A DNA stretch of 49,454 nucleotides from DASUPK01 sp963821705 (lineage in GTDB: Bacteria; Actinomycetota; Thermoleophilia; Solirubrobacterales; 70-9). A program made the position numbers and the translations under genes. The notes below the pieces were generated by a model. It did no database searches, was not told where the DNA came from, and saw only the letters and a list, made by a program, of their open reading frames with translations. The stretch spans positions 1-49,454 of the forward strand of contig CAWGEV010000009.1 of NCBI GenBank assembly GCA_963821705.1, given 5' to 3'. Shown here one piece after another: positions 38,367 to 45,522 of the stretch. Each line of letters starts with the position of its first letter. Positions within the stretch are counted from its first letter, which is position 1.

Positions 38367-38433
38367 TGGGCGCGAGTCTAGATCTGGAACCTTGGTCGAA
38401 CGGCCCCCGGAGGGACCGCTCGTTCGACGCGAC

Positions 38434-38631
38434 TTATTGGTCGAGGATCTTGCCCTTACTGGACCCGCTGTCCTCGGCGTCCTTTGCCTCGCTGACCGCC
38501 CATCCCACGCGCTCGATCAGCTGGGCGGCGTGGTGCTCGCTGGCCAGGTGCTCCGGTTGAACATCCTCGTAGAGGAGGACGTTGGTGCCTTGCTGGGTGG
38601 TGCCGTTGCTCTGCACGATGATCGCTGGCAT
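38434..38631 (-). CDS. Small hypothetical protein
   Basis: 65 residues starting MPAIIVQSNGTTQQGTNVLL and containing YEDVQPEHLASEHHAAQLIE. AAGGAACAAGCG precedes the ATG. It is followed by the 73-residue hypothetical gene on the same strand 67 bp further on. I do not recognise it. Confidence 0.5.
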   Translation of the reverse strand: MPAIIVQSNGTTQQGTNVLLYEDVQPEHLASEHHAAQLIERVGWAVSEAKDAEDSGSSKGKILDQ

Positions 38632-38838
38632 CGCTTGTTCCTTCCGATCGAAGTAGTTCCCCCCTGTATTGAGCACACGGTTCCTAAGGTCCAAGTAACC
38701 AGTTGGTAATCGGAGACGAAATACTCGACCAGTTGCTCGCCGCTGCCTCGGCAGCCCTGCGCCTGGACCGCTCCCTCCTGGTTACATAGAAGCCGCCCTT
38801 CCTGGGCCGCCAGAGGCCGCCCTGGACGGCGTAAGTAC

Positions 38839-38866
38839 GAAGAGGCCCCTCGCGGGGCTTCTTCGC
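38839..38866 (-). terminator. Terminator-like hairpin
   Basis: GAAGAAGCCCC/GGGGCCTCTTC stem just beyond the stop of the minus-strand hypothetical gene at 38869. Confidence 0.55.
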
Positions 38867-38868
38867 GT

Positions 38869-39105
38869 CTAGTTCGGGAAGAGAATCCGCTTGTCGGAGG
38901 TCTCCTCGCCGTCTGAGTCCAGGAGGACGGCCTCGACGTAGCCGGTGCCGAGGTTCGGGGCTTCTCGGAGCCTGACGGTCCTGTCGATCCTCTTCCTCTC
39001 GGTGCGGAAGTCGTCTAGCTGCTTCAGCTGAGAAGGGGTGAGGGTGATCGCCGGCTTCTCGGGCACCGGCGCCCACTCTAGTCCGGCTCCGAATCGGGTC
39101 TCCAC
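38869..39105 (-). CDS. Small hypothetical protein
   Basis: 78 residues from a GTG (VETRFGAGLEWAP), with a helical ITLTPSQLKQLDDFRTERKR and a C-terminal beta-like part (GTGYVEAVLLDSDGEETS). The start is uncertain because the frame is open further upstream. A terminator-like hairpin follows. Function is unknown. Confidence 0.5.
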   Translation of the reverse strand: METRFGAGLEWAPVPEKPAITLTPSQLKQLDDFRTERKRIDRTVRLREAPNLGTGYVEAVLLDSDGEETSDKRILFPN

Positions 39106-39129
39106 CCGTCTGCTCGGGAGTAGTCGACT

Positions 39130-39147
39130 ACTGCTTTGCATGGAAGC
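39130..39147 (-). repeat. Array repeat copy 13, palindrome only
   Basis: ACTGCTTTGCATGGAAGC; the hairpin part is missing. It lies 110 bp upstream of the RTX-like secreted protein gene. Confidence 0.6.
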
Positions 39148-39256
39148 GGGAGGTCTTCCCATTGACTGCGAGAGCCTTAATCGGATATAGCTAGCGCGAC
39201 CAGCCAGTCGGACGAGGGAGAAGGTGTCGAGCAGGCAGGCATCGCGACGGAGCGGC

Positions 39257-40246
39257 ATGGACCTCTTCCGCATGATCGGATCGATTGCAGTTCGCAAGCG
39301 GCAGCGATGCAGGTCGCTGTTGCTCCTCATAACCGCTGGCTTCATCTCGTCTCTGCTGCTCCCGGGAACCGGGTTCGGGCAGGCGTCGACCACGTTGACC
39401 ATCGCCCCGGCGAGCCCGCAGTTCGCAAGCTGCCATCCCCTGGGGATCGGGGGCCCCAGCGGCTCGACCTGGACTCCCTATTTGGTCTGGATCTACAAGA
39501 ACGTTCCGGCCTTTGAGCTGAAGAGAGACGACATCCTCGCCTTCGATACCCACGCGCTGAACGATCAGGACGTCCAGTTCGACATCGAGCTCGCGCCGAC
39601 GACCGTCAACAGCGGCGACGTTCCTGCGTTGCCGTTTACCAAGGTCGTAACGAACACACAGACACCGACCAACCCACGGGGCAACACGGTCACAAACGAC
39701 TTCGAGATGCAGTTCAGGGCGGAGGCGCCATTCAGCTTCCCCGGTGGCGGACTGGTGATCCGCTTCTCGAACCCGTCGGCGACCTATTCGACAGACACGA
39801 CCTGCAGCTTCGTGATGCCCTATACGGATTCCAGCGATCCGAGCGGGTTCTTCGTCAAACGCGCCTACCGCGATGCAGATGGAGTCCCCCCCTGGAATGT
39901 CAGCGACATCAGCGGCATCGGCGGGTTCCGGGTGATCACCTTCCTGCCGACCCAGACAAATCCAGCTGCCTGCAGAGGAGAGCCCGCGACGATCGTCGGC
40001 ACCGACGGCGCCGACAAGCTCACGGGCTCCCCCGCAGCAGACGTGATCGCGGCGCTGGGCGGCAACGACAAGGTCTCCGGCCTGGCGGGCAACGACACGA
40101 TCTGCGGCGGCTCTGGCAAGGACACGCTGAAGGGCGGCAAGGGCAGCGACAAGCTCTACGGCGAGTCCGGCAAGGACATCCTGAAGGGCGGCCCCGGCAA
40201 AGACAAGCTGAAGGGCGGCCCGGGCAAGGACAAGCAGATCCAGTAG
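39257..40246 (+). CDS. Secreted protein with C-terminal RTX-like calcium-binding repeats
   Basis: About 329 residues. An N-terminal hydrophobic export signal (SLLLLITAGFISSLLLPGTG) precedes a beta-rich body of unknown fold. The C-terminal part has hemolysin-type nonapeptide repeats: GTDGADKLTGSPAADVIAAL, GGNDKVSGLAGNDTICGGSG and lysine-rich versions to the end (GGPGKDKLKGG). Such repeats bind calcium and fold outside the cell. GACGGAGCGG precedes ATG 39257. Confidence 0.75.
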   Translation: MDLFRMIGSIAVRKRQRCRSLLLLITAGFISSLLLPGTGFGQASTTLTIAPASPQFASCHPLGIGGPSGSTWTPYLVWIYKNVPAFELKRDDILAFDTHALNDQDVQFDIELAPTTVNSGDVPALPFTKVVTNTQTPTNPRGNTVTNDFEMQFRAEAPFSFPGGGLVIRFSNPSATYSTDTTCSFVMPYTDSSDPSGFFVKRAYRDADGVPPWNVSDISGIGGFRVITFLPTQTNPAACRGEPATIVGTDGADKLTGSPAADVIAALGGNDKVSGLAGNDTICGGSGKDTLKGGKGSDKLYGESGKDILKGGPGKDKLKGGPGKDKQIQ

Positions 40247-40277
40247 GGCCTTCCTGAACAACGCCGCTTGGAAGCGC

Positions 40278-40330
40278 CGCCTTGCATGCAAGGCGAAATA
40301 GCCGCTTTGGACGAGAAGCAGTACTCGCTT
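40278..40330 (-). repeat. Array repeat copy 14
   Basis: Perfect small palindrome GCCTTGCATGCAAGGC followed by ATAGCCGCTTTGGACGAGAA. It lies about 30 bp beyond the stop of the RTX-like protein gene. Confidence 0.75.
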
Positions 40331-40366
40331 GTAGAGCGAAACTTCGGCAGTCGAGATGCGTCGCCG

Positions 40367-40495
40367 CTATCGACCGGAACACACCCAGGCGATGATGTTC
40401 TGCGAGCCGTCGATGATGGTGCCGTCGTCGAGTTCGAGCGTCGGCACCTTGTAGTTGCCGGTCAGGCGCTTGACCTCTCTCCGTCGCGGAAACAG
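40367..40495 (-). pseudogene. C-terminal fragment of a glutaredoxin/GST-N-like gene
   Basis: Reads RREVKRLTGNYKVPTLELDD then GTIIDGSQNIIAWV, the second half of an actinobacterial glutaredoxin-like family. The redox-active N-terminal half is absent, and the fragment ends near the border of the duplicated cassette. It was probably truncated when that cassette arrived. Confidence 0.6.
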
Positions 40496-40575
40496 AGGAT
40501 CAGTTCGGAAGCAGCCGCCCGTCCGGACGATGGTCGGGTCGTGACCAGCTCCAATCAACGCCTCGGAGCGGCTGT

Positions 40576-40623
40576 TTCTGGACTAGTACGAGCGTCAGCT
40601 TCTGGACTAGTACGAGCGTCAGC
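40576..40623. repeat. Tandem duplication, 2 x 24 bp
   Basis: Two perfect units beginning TTCTGGACTAGTACGAGC, spanning the stop codon of the duplicated cassette gene. Only one unit is present in the left cassette copy. Confidence 0.85.
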
Positions 40624-40900
40624 TACGGCGAAGCGGGATGGGCTCGCCCCAGGCGGGCACCTCGAAATACTCGGGCGCTGCCTCGGCGGCCTCGGCCGGG
40701 CGAACGCGATACATCCCCTCACTGACGGCGCAGATGGCAACACCCTTGGAAGCAGAATCCGCCTCGACCGGGGCTCCCATCGAATACCAGTGCCCGTCCA
40801 TCTCACGTTCGACCTCAAACAACTCCATCCACCCGATCGTGTCGCGCCGAATATCGCAGTACAAGCGGAGTGAGTACCGATGCCCCTCGGTGCTGAGCAC
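40619..40900 (-). CDS. Hypothetical protein, duplicated cassette copy 2
   Basis: 93 residues, nearly identical to the product of 30606-30887 (core DIRRDTIGWMELFEVEREMD). Two substitutions fall within the shared 93 residues. The unrecognised product is preserved in both copies, which argues for a functional gene. The IS110-family element is inserted about 85 bp upstream of its start. Confidence 0.6.
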   Translation of the reverse strand: MLSTEGHRYSLRLYCDIRRDTIGWMELFEVEREMDGHWYSMGAPVEADSASKGVAICAVSEGMYRVRPAEAAEAAPEYFEVPAWGEPIPLRRS

Positions 40901-40970
40901 GCAGAGAAGGCCCGCGGGGTGAGACTCGGGGGAGGCGGCAGCGCTTTCGGACGGCCAGCTGCAACTCAGG

Positions 40971-40986
40971 AATAGCCGCTTTGGAC
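40971..40986 (-). repeat. Array repeat copy 15, left part, split by IS110-family element
   Basis: AATAGCCGCTTTGGAC, identical to the first arm of the complete copy 12. The remainder, GACGAGAAGCGGCTATCC and the palindrome, resumes at 42263. Confidence 0.85.
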
Positions 40987-41063
40987 TGACATGAAGAAGG
41001 ACCTCCTCGGTTGCCACGCTTGACGTGCAACCGAAAAACGAGACACCAAGGAGGCCCCAACAC

Positions 41064-42104
41064 ATGTTGCACGCTGGGCTGGATCTAAGCCGCAAGCGCA
41101 TCGACGTCTGCCTGCTCTCCGATCAGGGCGAGCTGATCGAGGAGCTCGCCTGCCCACCTGATCGCGACGGTCTGAGAGGGCTTGCACGCCGGGTCGGCAT
41201 CCACGGCGAGCCGGTGATCGGGGTGATCGAGTCGATGACCGGCGCCCGCTTCGTCCACGACACCCTCGAGTCGCTCGGCTGGGCGGTCGAGATCGCAGAC
41301 GCCCAGAAGGTCAAGGGCCTGGCGCCGCTGGCGGCGAAGACCGACCGGATCGACGCCCGGGTGCTGGCCCTGCTCTCCCAGCGCGATCTGGTGCCGGCGA
41401 TCTGGCTGCCCGACCCGAGGGTCAGGGAGGAGCGAGAGCTCGCCCGCTTCAGGCTGCACCTGGTCAAGCACCGCTCGCAGCTGAAGCACCGGATCCACTC
41501 GACCCTGATGAGCTTCGGTCGCCCCTGCCCGGTCTCGGACCTGTTCGGGGTGGCCGGGCGGGAGCTGCTCGCCAAGCTCGAGCTGCCGGAGCCTTGGCTC
41601 GGGAACGTGCTGGCGAGCCTCGAGCTGATCGACGCCCTCGAGGCCCAGATCTCGGAGATCAACTCCCGGCTTGAGCGGGGCGGCGCCGAGCACCCCTACG
41701 TTCCGAAGCTCCTGACGGTTCCGGGGATCGGCTCTGTCTTGGCCTTCACGATCGCCGCCGAGATCGGCGACATCTCGCGCTTTGCCTCGGCGACCAAGCT
41801 CACCGGCTACACCGGCCTTTGCCCGCGGGTGGTGCAATCGGGGGAGTCAGATCGCCGCGGGCCCCTCACCAAGCAGGGCCCCCGCTACCTGCGCTGGGCG
41901 CTGCTGGAGGCGACCATGCATGCCCTGCGCCACCCCGCCTACGCCGAGCGCTACCAGCGGAACAAGCGCCGGCTGGGCAAGCAGCGCGGGGCCAAGGTCG
42001 CCCAGGTCGACATCGCCCGGAAGCTGACGGTGGCGATCTGGCACATGCTCACCCGCAACGAGTCGTTCGCTCCCAAAGGCGCCGCTTTTCGTCTGGCGGC
42101 CTGA
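41064..42104 (+). CDS. IS110-family transposase (recombinase)
   Basis: 346 residues from ATG 41064, chosen for the AAGGAGG just upstream. The N-terminal RuvC-like DEDD domain has Asp7, Glu56, Asp94 and Asp97 (LDLSRKRID, GVIESMTG, KTDRIDAR). The C-terminal Tnp_20 domain shows VPGIGSVLAFTIAAEIGD and YTGLCPRVVQSG with a likely catalytic serine (Ser259). The frame is intact. The last 12 codons lie within a predicted RNA hairpin, and the stop codon falls in its apical loop. Confidence 0.93.
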   Translation: MLHAGLDLSRKRIDVCLLSDQGELIEELACPPDRDGLRGLARRVGIHGEPVIGVIESMTGARFVHDTLESLGWAVEIADAQKVKGLAPLAAKTDRIDARVLALLSQRDLVPAIWLPDPRVREERELARFRLHLVKHRSQLKHRIHSTLMSFGRPCPVSDLFGVAGRELLAKLELPEPWLGNVLASLELIDALEAQISEINSRLERGGAEHPYVPKLLTVPGIGSVLAFTIAAEIGDISRFASATKLTGYTGLCPRVVQSGESDRRGPLTKQGPRYLRWALLEATMHALRHPAYAERYQRNKRRLGKQRGAKVAQVDIARKLTVAIWHMLTRNESFAPKGAAFRLAA

Positions 42105-42180
42105 CCGCCCTTTTGGACTTGCGCCGGGAGCGAACATCCAATGACCTGGTCCTCCCCGACGAGGAGGCCATAGAGACATG
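42068..42180 (+). ncRNA. Candidate bridge RNA/seekRNA of the IS110-family element
   Basis: A two-part stem (CGCTCCC 42068-42074 with GGGAGCG 42126-42132; GGCGC 42078-42082 with GCGCC 42121-42125) encloses an internal loop and an apical stem GGCGG/CCGCC (42095-42109). The loop's 5' side reads CGCTTTTCGTCT and its 3' side CTTTTGGACTT; these match the two strands of the array-repeat target on either side of GAC. Further on, CATAGAGAC (42169-42177) repeats the element's right junction (42257-42265) and may be a donor guide. RNA ends are not known. Confidence 0.6.
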
Positions 42181-42262
42181 AGCACCGCTCCAAGCCCCCG
42201 AGCTGGGAGGAGGCCCTGACCAGAACCACCGCCCTACTTGACAGACGGTTCTTCTTCATAGA

Positions 42263-42292
42263 GACGAGAAGCGGCTATCCGCTTTGCATGGA
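42263..42292 (-). repeat. Array repeat copy 15, right part
   Basis: GACGAGAAGCGGCTATCC then GCTTTGCATGG, completing the copy interrupted by the IS110-family element. Confidence 0.85.
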
Positions 42293-42310
42293 GAGCAGCT
42301 GTCTTCACGG

Positions 42311-42316
42311 GATACT
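42311..42316 (+). promoter_or_regulatory. GATACT -10 box, leaderless
   Basis: GATACT 9 nt before ATG 42326. Between the repeat palindrome and this box the sequence (AGCAGCTGTCTTCACGG) is nearly the same as at the unlinked SnoaL-like gene near 48380. Confidence 0.6.
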
Positions 42317-42325
42317 GGGTGCGCC

Positions 42326-42745
42326 ATGTCGGAGGAGAACGTCGAGATCGTGCGGCGCGCGTACAAGGCTTTCAACCGATGGGGGGTCCGCCCCTGGGGG
42401 GAGCCCAGTGCCGAGATTCCGCCGCTTCTCCATCCCGAGGTTGAGTTCCACACTCACGAGAGCGCGCCCGAGGCGGGCGTCTACCGCGGTCGCGACGCCG
42501 TGATCGAGTACCACCAGCGAGTGTTCGGGCAGTTCGAGAGCATTCGCGTAGAGCTGGAGGAGTTGATGCCGGTGGGCGAGAGCGTGGTGCTTGTGACTCG
42601 CCAGCACACAGTCCCCAGGGCCAGCAAAGCGGCGATCGTGCAACGCGTGGTAGAGGCCTGGATGATCAGGGACGGGCTGCTCGCGGAGCGAAAGCCCTTC
42701 TCGACGCGGGCCGCGGCCCTCGAGGCCGCGGGGCTGCAGGAATAG
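42326..42745 (+). CDS. SnoaL-like (NTF2-fold) protein
   Basis: 139 residues: MSEENVEIVRRAYKAFNRWG, then the cone-shaped NTF2-fold pattern with YRGRDAVIEYHQRVFGQFES and a C-terminal AALEAAGLQE. Members include polyketide cyclases and isomerases, but most actinobacterial paralogues have no known substrate. It starts from a leaderless promoter and repeat copy 16 follows its stop by 6 bp. Confidence 0.8.
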   Translation: MSEENVEIVRRAYKAFNRWGVRPWGEPSAEIPPLLHPEVEFHTHESAPEAGVYRGRDAVIEYHQRVFGQFESIRVELEELMPVGESVVLVTRQHTVPRASKAAIVQRVVEAWMIRDGLLAERKPFSTRAAALEAAGLQE

Positions 42746-42750
42746 TCAGA

Positions 42751-42790
42751 AACCGCTGCTTTGGACGAGAAGCAGTAGCGCTTCGCATGG
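42751..42790 (-). repeat. Array repeat copy 16
   Basis: ACCGCTGCTTTGGACGAGA, then AGCAGTAGCGCTTCGCATGG. It directly follows the stop of the SnoaL-like gene at 42745. Confidence 0.8.
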
Positions 42791-43215
42791 GGAAGCAGCG
42801 CTCTTGAGTTGGCGCTCGCTTCTCGCGCCGGCAGATGTTGACGGCTGTCACCTGTTAGGCGGCAAGCACTCCTCGGGGGAGATGCCCGCGGGGGATTGCG
42901 CCTCTCCTCGGCCGGATGCGACTTCGTTCCCGGGCCACGCTGATCCGCAACGGTGGCCTCGGTCTCCGCCAGGCGCGATGAGCGTCAAACCGGATCTGGG
43001 CGGCGAGGTAGCGGTCATCTCGGTCGGCCCGCTCGCTGTTCATCTGATGCCTCCAGGTGTCGGGGATTTGTCAGAGCGATCCTCGGCCCGTTCCTGAAAG
43101 ACCGGAGAACGGTTTCCGAAAGATCAGTTGAACGTAGGACCGGAGAGCACGGCCTTTGCCCGGTCTTTGTGTGGAGCTTCCCGATCGCTAGCCAGCTCCT
43201 CGCCACGCTGACACA
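42791..43215. other. Gene-free stretch after repeat 16
   Basis: No open frame looks like a protein. A weak inverted pattern around ACCGGAGAACGGTTTCC and a related GACCGGAGAGCACGG occur near 43101-43155. I see nothing else. Confidence 0.35.
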
Positions 43216-43398
43216 GTGACCCCCAGAAGAAGCGGTTCAACCGCAGCACAGGTGCATCCCCGTCCCGATCTAGCCCGCGCGGACGGGTGCCGGCATGGGG
43301 AGCCGATGCGGCTCCGGCTGATCGAGTACACGCGCTACGGCACCTGGATCGGCTGCCTCGAGTGCGGCACGTCCTGGCTGATCCGAAGCCGGGACTAG
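43216..43398 (+). CDS. Possible small cysteine-containing protein
   Basis: Up to 60 residues from a GTG. Only the C-terminal part (GTWIGCLECGTSWLIRSRD) looks protein-like, with a CxxC and an earlier Cys-His (CRHGE) that could bind zinc. The start is uncertain and the gene may be a fragment. Confidence 0.35.
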   Translation: MTPRRSGSTAAQVHPRPDLARADGCRHGEPMRLRLIEYTRYGTWIGCLECGTSWLIRSRD

Positions 43399-43458
43399 CC
43401 TCACGCAGCTGGGGTCCGCTGAATCCCGCCGACGAGTCGTGCCCGACGAGTAGCGCGT

Positions 43459-43488
43459 AGCCCCTTCTCGTCCAAAGCGGTGGTTTGC
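43459..43488 (+). repeat. Array repeat copy 17, hairpin only
   Basis: CCCCTTCTCGTCCAAAGCGG. It lies 41 bp beyond the stop of the minus-strand secreted protein gene. Confidence 0.7.
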
Positions 43489-43528
43489 CTTGACTTCGAT
43501 TGCTGCAGTCGGAGGTGGCGCCGCGGCT

Positions 43529-44149
43529 CTAGATCGGAAGCAGGTTCGCCTTCTTCTTGCACTTCTTGCGGGCTTTGTGCGAGTGCTTCTTCTTGCACTT
43601 CTTGAGGGCCGCGGCGCGCTGGCCGGTCGGTGCCTCCTGAACCGTTGCCTGGATGGGGACGGAGGCGGCCGCCATGCCCAGCGGAGTCACCGGCGTAGAG
43701 CTCGGGGTTACATCACCGGTAAACGCGGTGAAGGTGTAGCCGGGGGCGGGCGAAGCGCAGTCGCCGCCGGCCTGGGTCATTCCGATGAACTGTCCCGCTT
43801 TGACTGGGATATTGGCCGAGTAGGTGTTGACGGTGTTCGGAGTCTGCGTTCCTGCCGCTGCTTCGGCGTCGATCACATACTGCCCTCCGACCGCGCGGCC
43901 GACCTTCAGCTTCAGTCCCGTGACAGGCGTGGCCGCGTCCTGGAAGCTCCAGGAGGTGATCGTCCCGTTGAAGGGGATGACGTAGGAGTTCCCGACCGCG
44001 GCCGTCTGCAGATAGGTGAAGCTCCCGCTGCAACTGAGAGTCGGGGGAAAGAGCTGGCCCACGGTGGCCGTGTTGGCGAAGGCACCGGTAGCTGCGATCA
44101 GGCTCCCGAGGACGGAAAGCCCAGCTGTCACGCCGATCCTGCGAATCAT
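43529..44149 (-). CDS. Secreted protein with Lys/Cys-rich C-terminal tail
   Basis: 206 residues: a signal peptide (IGVTAGLSVLGSLIAATGAFA), then a beta-rich domain (SCSGSFTYLQTAAVGNSYVI, GTITSWSFQDA) resembling carbohydrate- or surface-associated modules. It ends in RAAALKKCKKKHSHKARKKC and KKKANLLPI. The tail is shared with two other secreted array proteins of different body sequence. Repeat copies flank the gene. Confidence 0.7.
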   Translation of the reverse strand: MIRRIGVTAGLSVLGSLIAATGAFANTATVGQLFPPTLSCSGSFTYLQTAAVGNSYVIPFNGTITSWSFQDAATPVTGLKLKVGRAVGGQYVIDAEAAAGTQTPNTVNTYSANIPVKAGQFIGMTQAGGDCASPAPGYTFTAFTGDVTPSSTPVTPLGMAAASVPIQATVQEAPTGQRAAALKKCKKKHSHKARKKCKKKANLLPI

Positions 44150-44252
44150 CTGAATCCCTTCCGTCCAGGCAGGCCCGGCACCTGCCGACCGGGCGACTTT
44201 CCCAGTGTCCGAGATGCGTGTCAAGGGGCGGCACAGAGGAAAAGGAGGCGCC

Positions 44253-44300
44253 CCTTTCCATGCAAAGCGGATAGCTGCTTTTCGTCCAAAGCAGCGGTTT
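44253..44300 (+). repeat. Array repeat copy 18, complete
   Basis: CCTTTCCATGCAAAGCGG, ATAGCTGCTTTTCGTCC and AAAGCAGCGG. It lies 54 bp beyond the stop of the minus-strand SnoaL-like gene at 44354. Confidence 0.88.
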
Positions 44301-44353
44301 GTTGACCCGCTGGCGCACACCACACCCCAGCGGCGGCAGTCGGCGCGCCCGTC

Positions 44354-44755
44354 CTACTCACCCCAGCCGTCGAATGCGGGCGTGTGCCCGTCGAGATCGA
44401 ACCAGTACTCGCGAAAGTGAGCGCAACGGCCGTCCGCATCGAGCCGCGCAATCAGGCACCCAGCGATCGTTCCCTCACCTTCCGGATTGGTTGCCGTGAC
44501 CCAGAACTCAGCCGCGAGGTGGTCTCCGTCGATGATCGGTCTCCCCATCTTCACGCTCACCGACCCCTGCTCGCTCTCCTCTTTGCGAACGTAGTCGGTC
44601 AGTGCCTCCTTGCCAGCCACTGTCTCTTCGGTCGGGTGGGCCACATAGACGACCGCGTCACTGAACAGATTCACGAACCCGTTTACATCCCAGGCCTCCC
44701 AGGTCTTTCCATAGCTCTCGACGAACGCGCCGGCCGCCTCTCGACTGAGGCTCAT
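44354..44755 (-). CDS. SnoaL-like (NTF2-fold) protein
   Basis: 133 residues: AGAFVESYGKTWEAWDVNGF, VNLFSDAVVYVAHPTEETVA, and a C-terminal CAHFREYWFDLDGHTPAFDG. The HFREYW-type ending is typical of SnoaL_2-like proteins. The start overlaps the stop of the next upstream gene (ATGA), so the two SnoaL-like proteins are probably made from one transcript and might form a heteromer. Confidence 0.8.
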   Translation of the reverse strand: MSLSREAAGAFVESYGKTWEAWDVNGFVNLFSDAVVYVAHPTEETVAGKEALTDYVRKEESEQGSVSVKMGRPIIDGDHLAAEFWVTATNPEGEGTIAGCLIARLDADGRCAHFREYWFDLDGHTPAFDGWGE

Positions 44756-45177
44756 GGTGCCTCCATCAGTCCAAGCTGCGTGAGTAGGCCCACCTGGTCG
44801 TAGTAGGTGTGGTACGAGGCGATCTTCCCGCCCTCGACCCTTGAGAAGTCTGCGAACCGAAGATCGACGCTCGCGCCAGTGGGCTCGATGTCACCGTCGT
44901 CTCCCGCCAGTGGGCCCGTGTGGGTGCCCACGAAACGACCCTCGACCATGACCGTGTCTCCTGACTCGTACTCGTGCTCGATGATCGCTCGGGCGTCAGG
45001 CATGGCTCGTTTGAACGTCTCCAGGTACGCCCGGAACGGTTCAATCCCGCGGACCGTCCCCATCCCCGGGTCGGTGGTCTCCAGATCGTCGGAGAAGGCG
45101 GCCACCGCGGCGTCGATGTCATTGCGGTCGAAGTTCTTGTAGAACCCGGCGACGAGCGTCCGTGCGTCACTTTCCAT
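44752..45177 (-). CDS. SnoaL-like (NTF2-fold) protein, ester-cyclase type
   Basis: 141 residues: RTLVAGFYKNFDRNDIDAAV, DPGMGTVRGIEPFRAYLETF, and GGKIASYHTYYDQVGLLTQL, a typical SnoaL polyketide-cyclase-like pattern ending in YYDQxGLLxQLG. AAGGAGCTACACGA precedes the ATG. It is coupled to the following SnoaL-like gene. A MITE lies 98 bp upstream. Confidence 0.82.
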   Translation of the reverse strand: MESDARTLVAGFYKNFDRNDIDAAVAAFSDDLETTDPGMGTVRGIEPFRAYLETFKRAMPDARAIIEHEYESGDTVMVEGRFVGTHTGPLAGDDGDIEPTGASVDLRFADFSRVEGGKIASYHTYYDQVGLLTQLGLMEAP

Positions 45178-45275
45178 TCGTGTAGCTCCTTGAGTCGAGG
45201 GCTACCCCACGGTGGCCATCCTATTTGGCGAGTCGCAGGTTTGCCGCTCATGGGCACCAACGAACCGCTGCTTTC

Positions 45276-45465
45276 CATGGAGCCTGTCGCACAAACCCAA
45301 AGTGAGGCCGTGAGAGCTCGTGTGAGGCCTCTTTAGAAACGGGACGACGAGTCACTTGCAGGGTGCCAACTTCGCCCCTTGGTGGACGTCTCGTCGACCG
45401 CTGAAGCCACCTCAGCACGCGTAGGGGTACCTCTCGCCAGCGCCCTTTGTGCGACACCCTCCATG
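45276..45465 (-). mobile_element. MITE copy 2, inverted
   Basis: 190 bp including CATG at both ends, inserted in the palindrome of array repeat copy 19 and inverted relative to copies 3 and 4. The ends GAGCCTGTCGCACAAA and TTTGTGCGACACCCTCC match those of the IS1182-family element. No transposase is encoded. Confidence 0.88.
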
Positions 45466-45502
45466 CAAAGCGATAGCCGCTTCTCGTCCAAAGCGGCTAT
45501 TT
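45462..45502 (+). repeat. Array repeat copy 19, right part
   Basis: CATGCAAAGCGATAGCCGC, TTCTCGTCC and AAAGCGGCTATT. The left half of its palindrome (GCTGCTTTCCATG) is at 45267-45279, on the other side of the MITE. Confidence 0.88.
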
Positions 45503-45522
45503 CGGCTGGCAGCGTTGGGCCG

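Larger units (their letters stand above)
40567..40986 (-). repeat. Inverted duplicate cassette, right copy
   Basis: Inverted, near-identical copy of 30521-30917. It differs mainly by a 24-bp tandem duplication (40576-40623) at the gene's 3' end. The far end lies in repeat copy 15, which the IS110-family element interrupts. Confidence 0.85.
40987..42262 (+). mobile_element. IS110-family (IS1111-type) insertion sequence
   Basis: About 1.28 kb inserted in the loop of an array-repeat hairpin; flanks overlap by GAC (40984-40986 and 42263-42265). Subterminal inverted repeats ATGAAGAAGGACC (40991-41003) and GGTTCTTCTTCAT (42247-42259) differ at one position. Subterminal repeats and a longer non-coding stretch on the 3' side (158 bp against about 77 bp on the 5' side) fit the IS1111 group. 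Confidence 0.88.
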
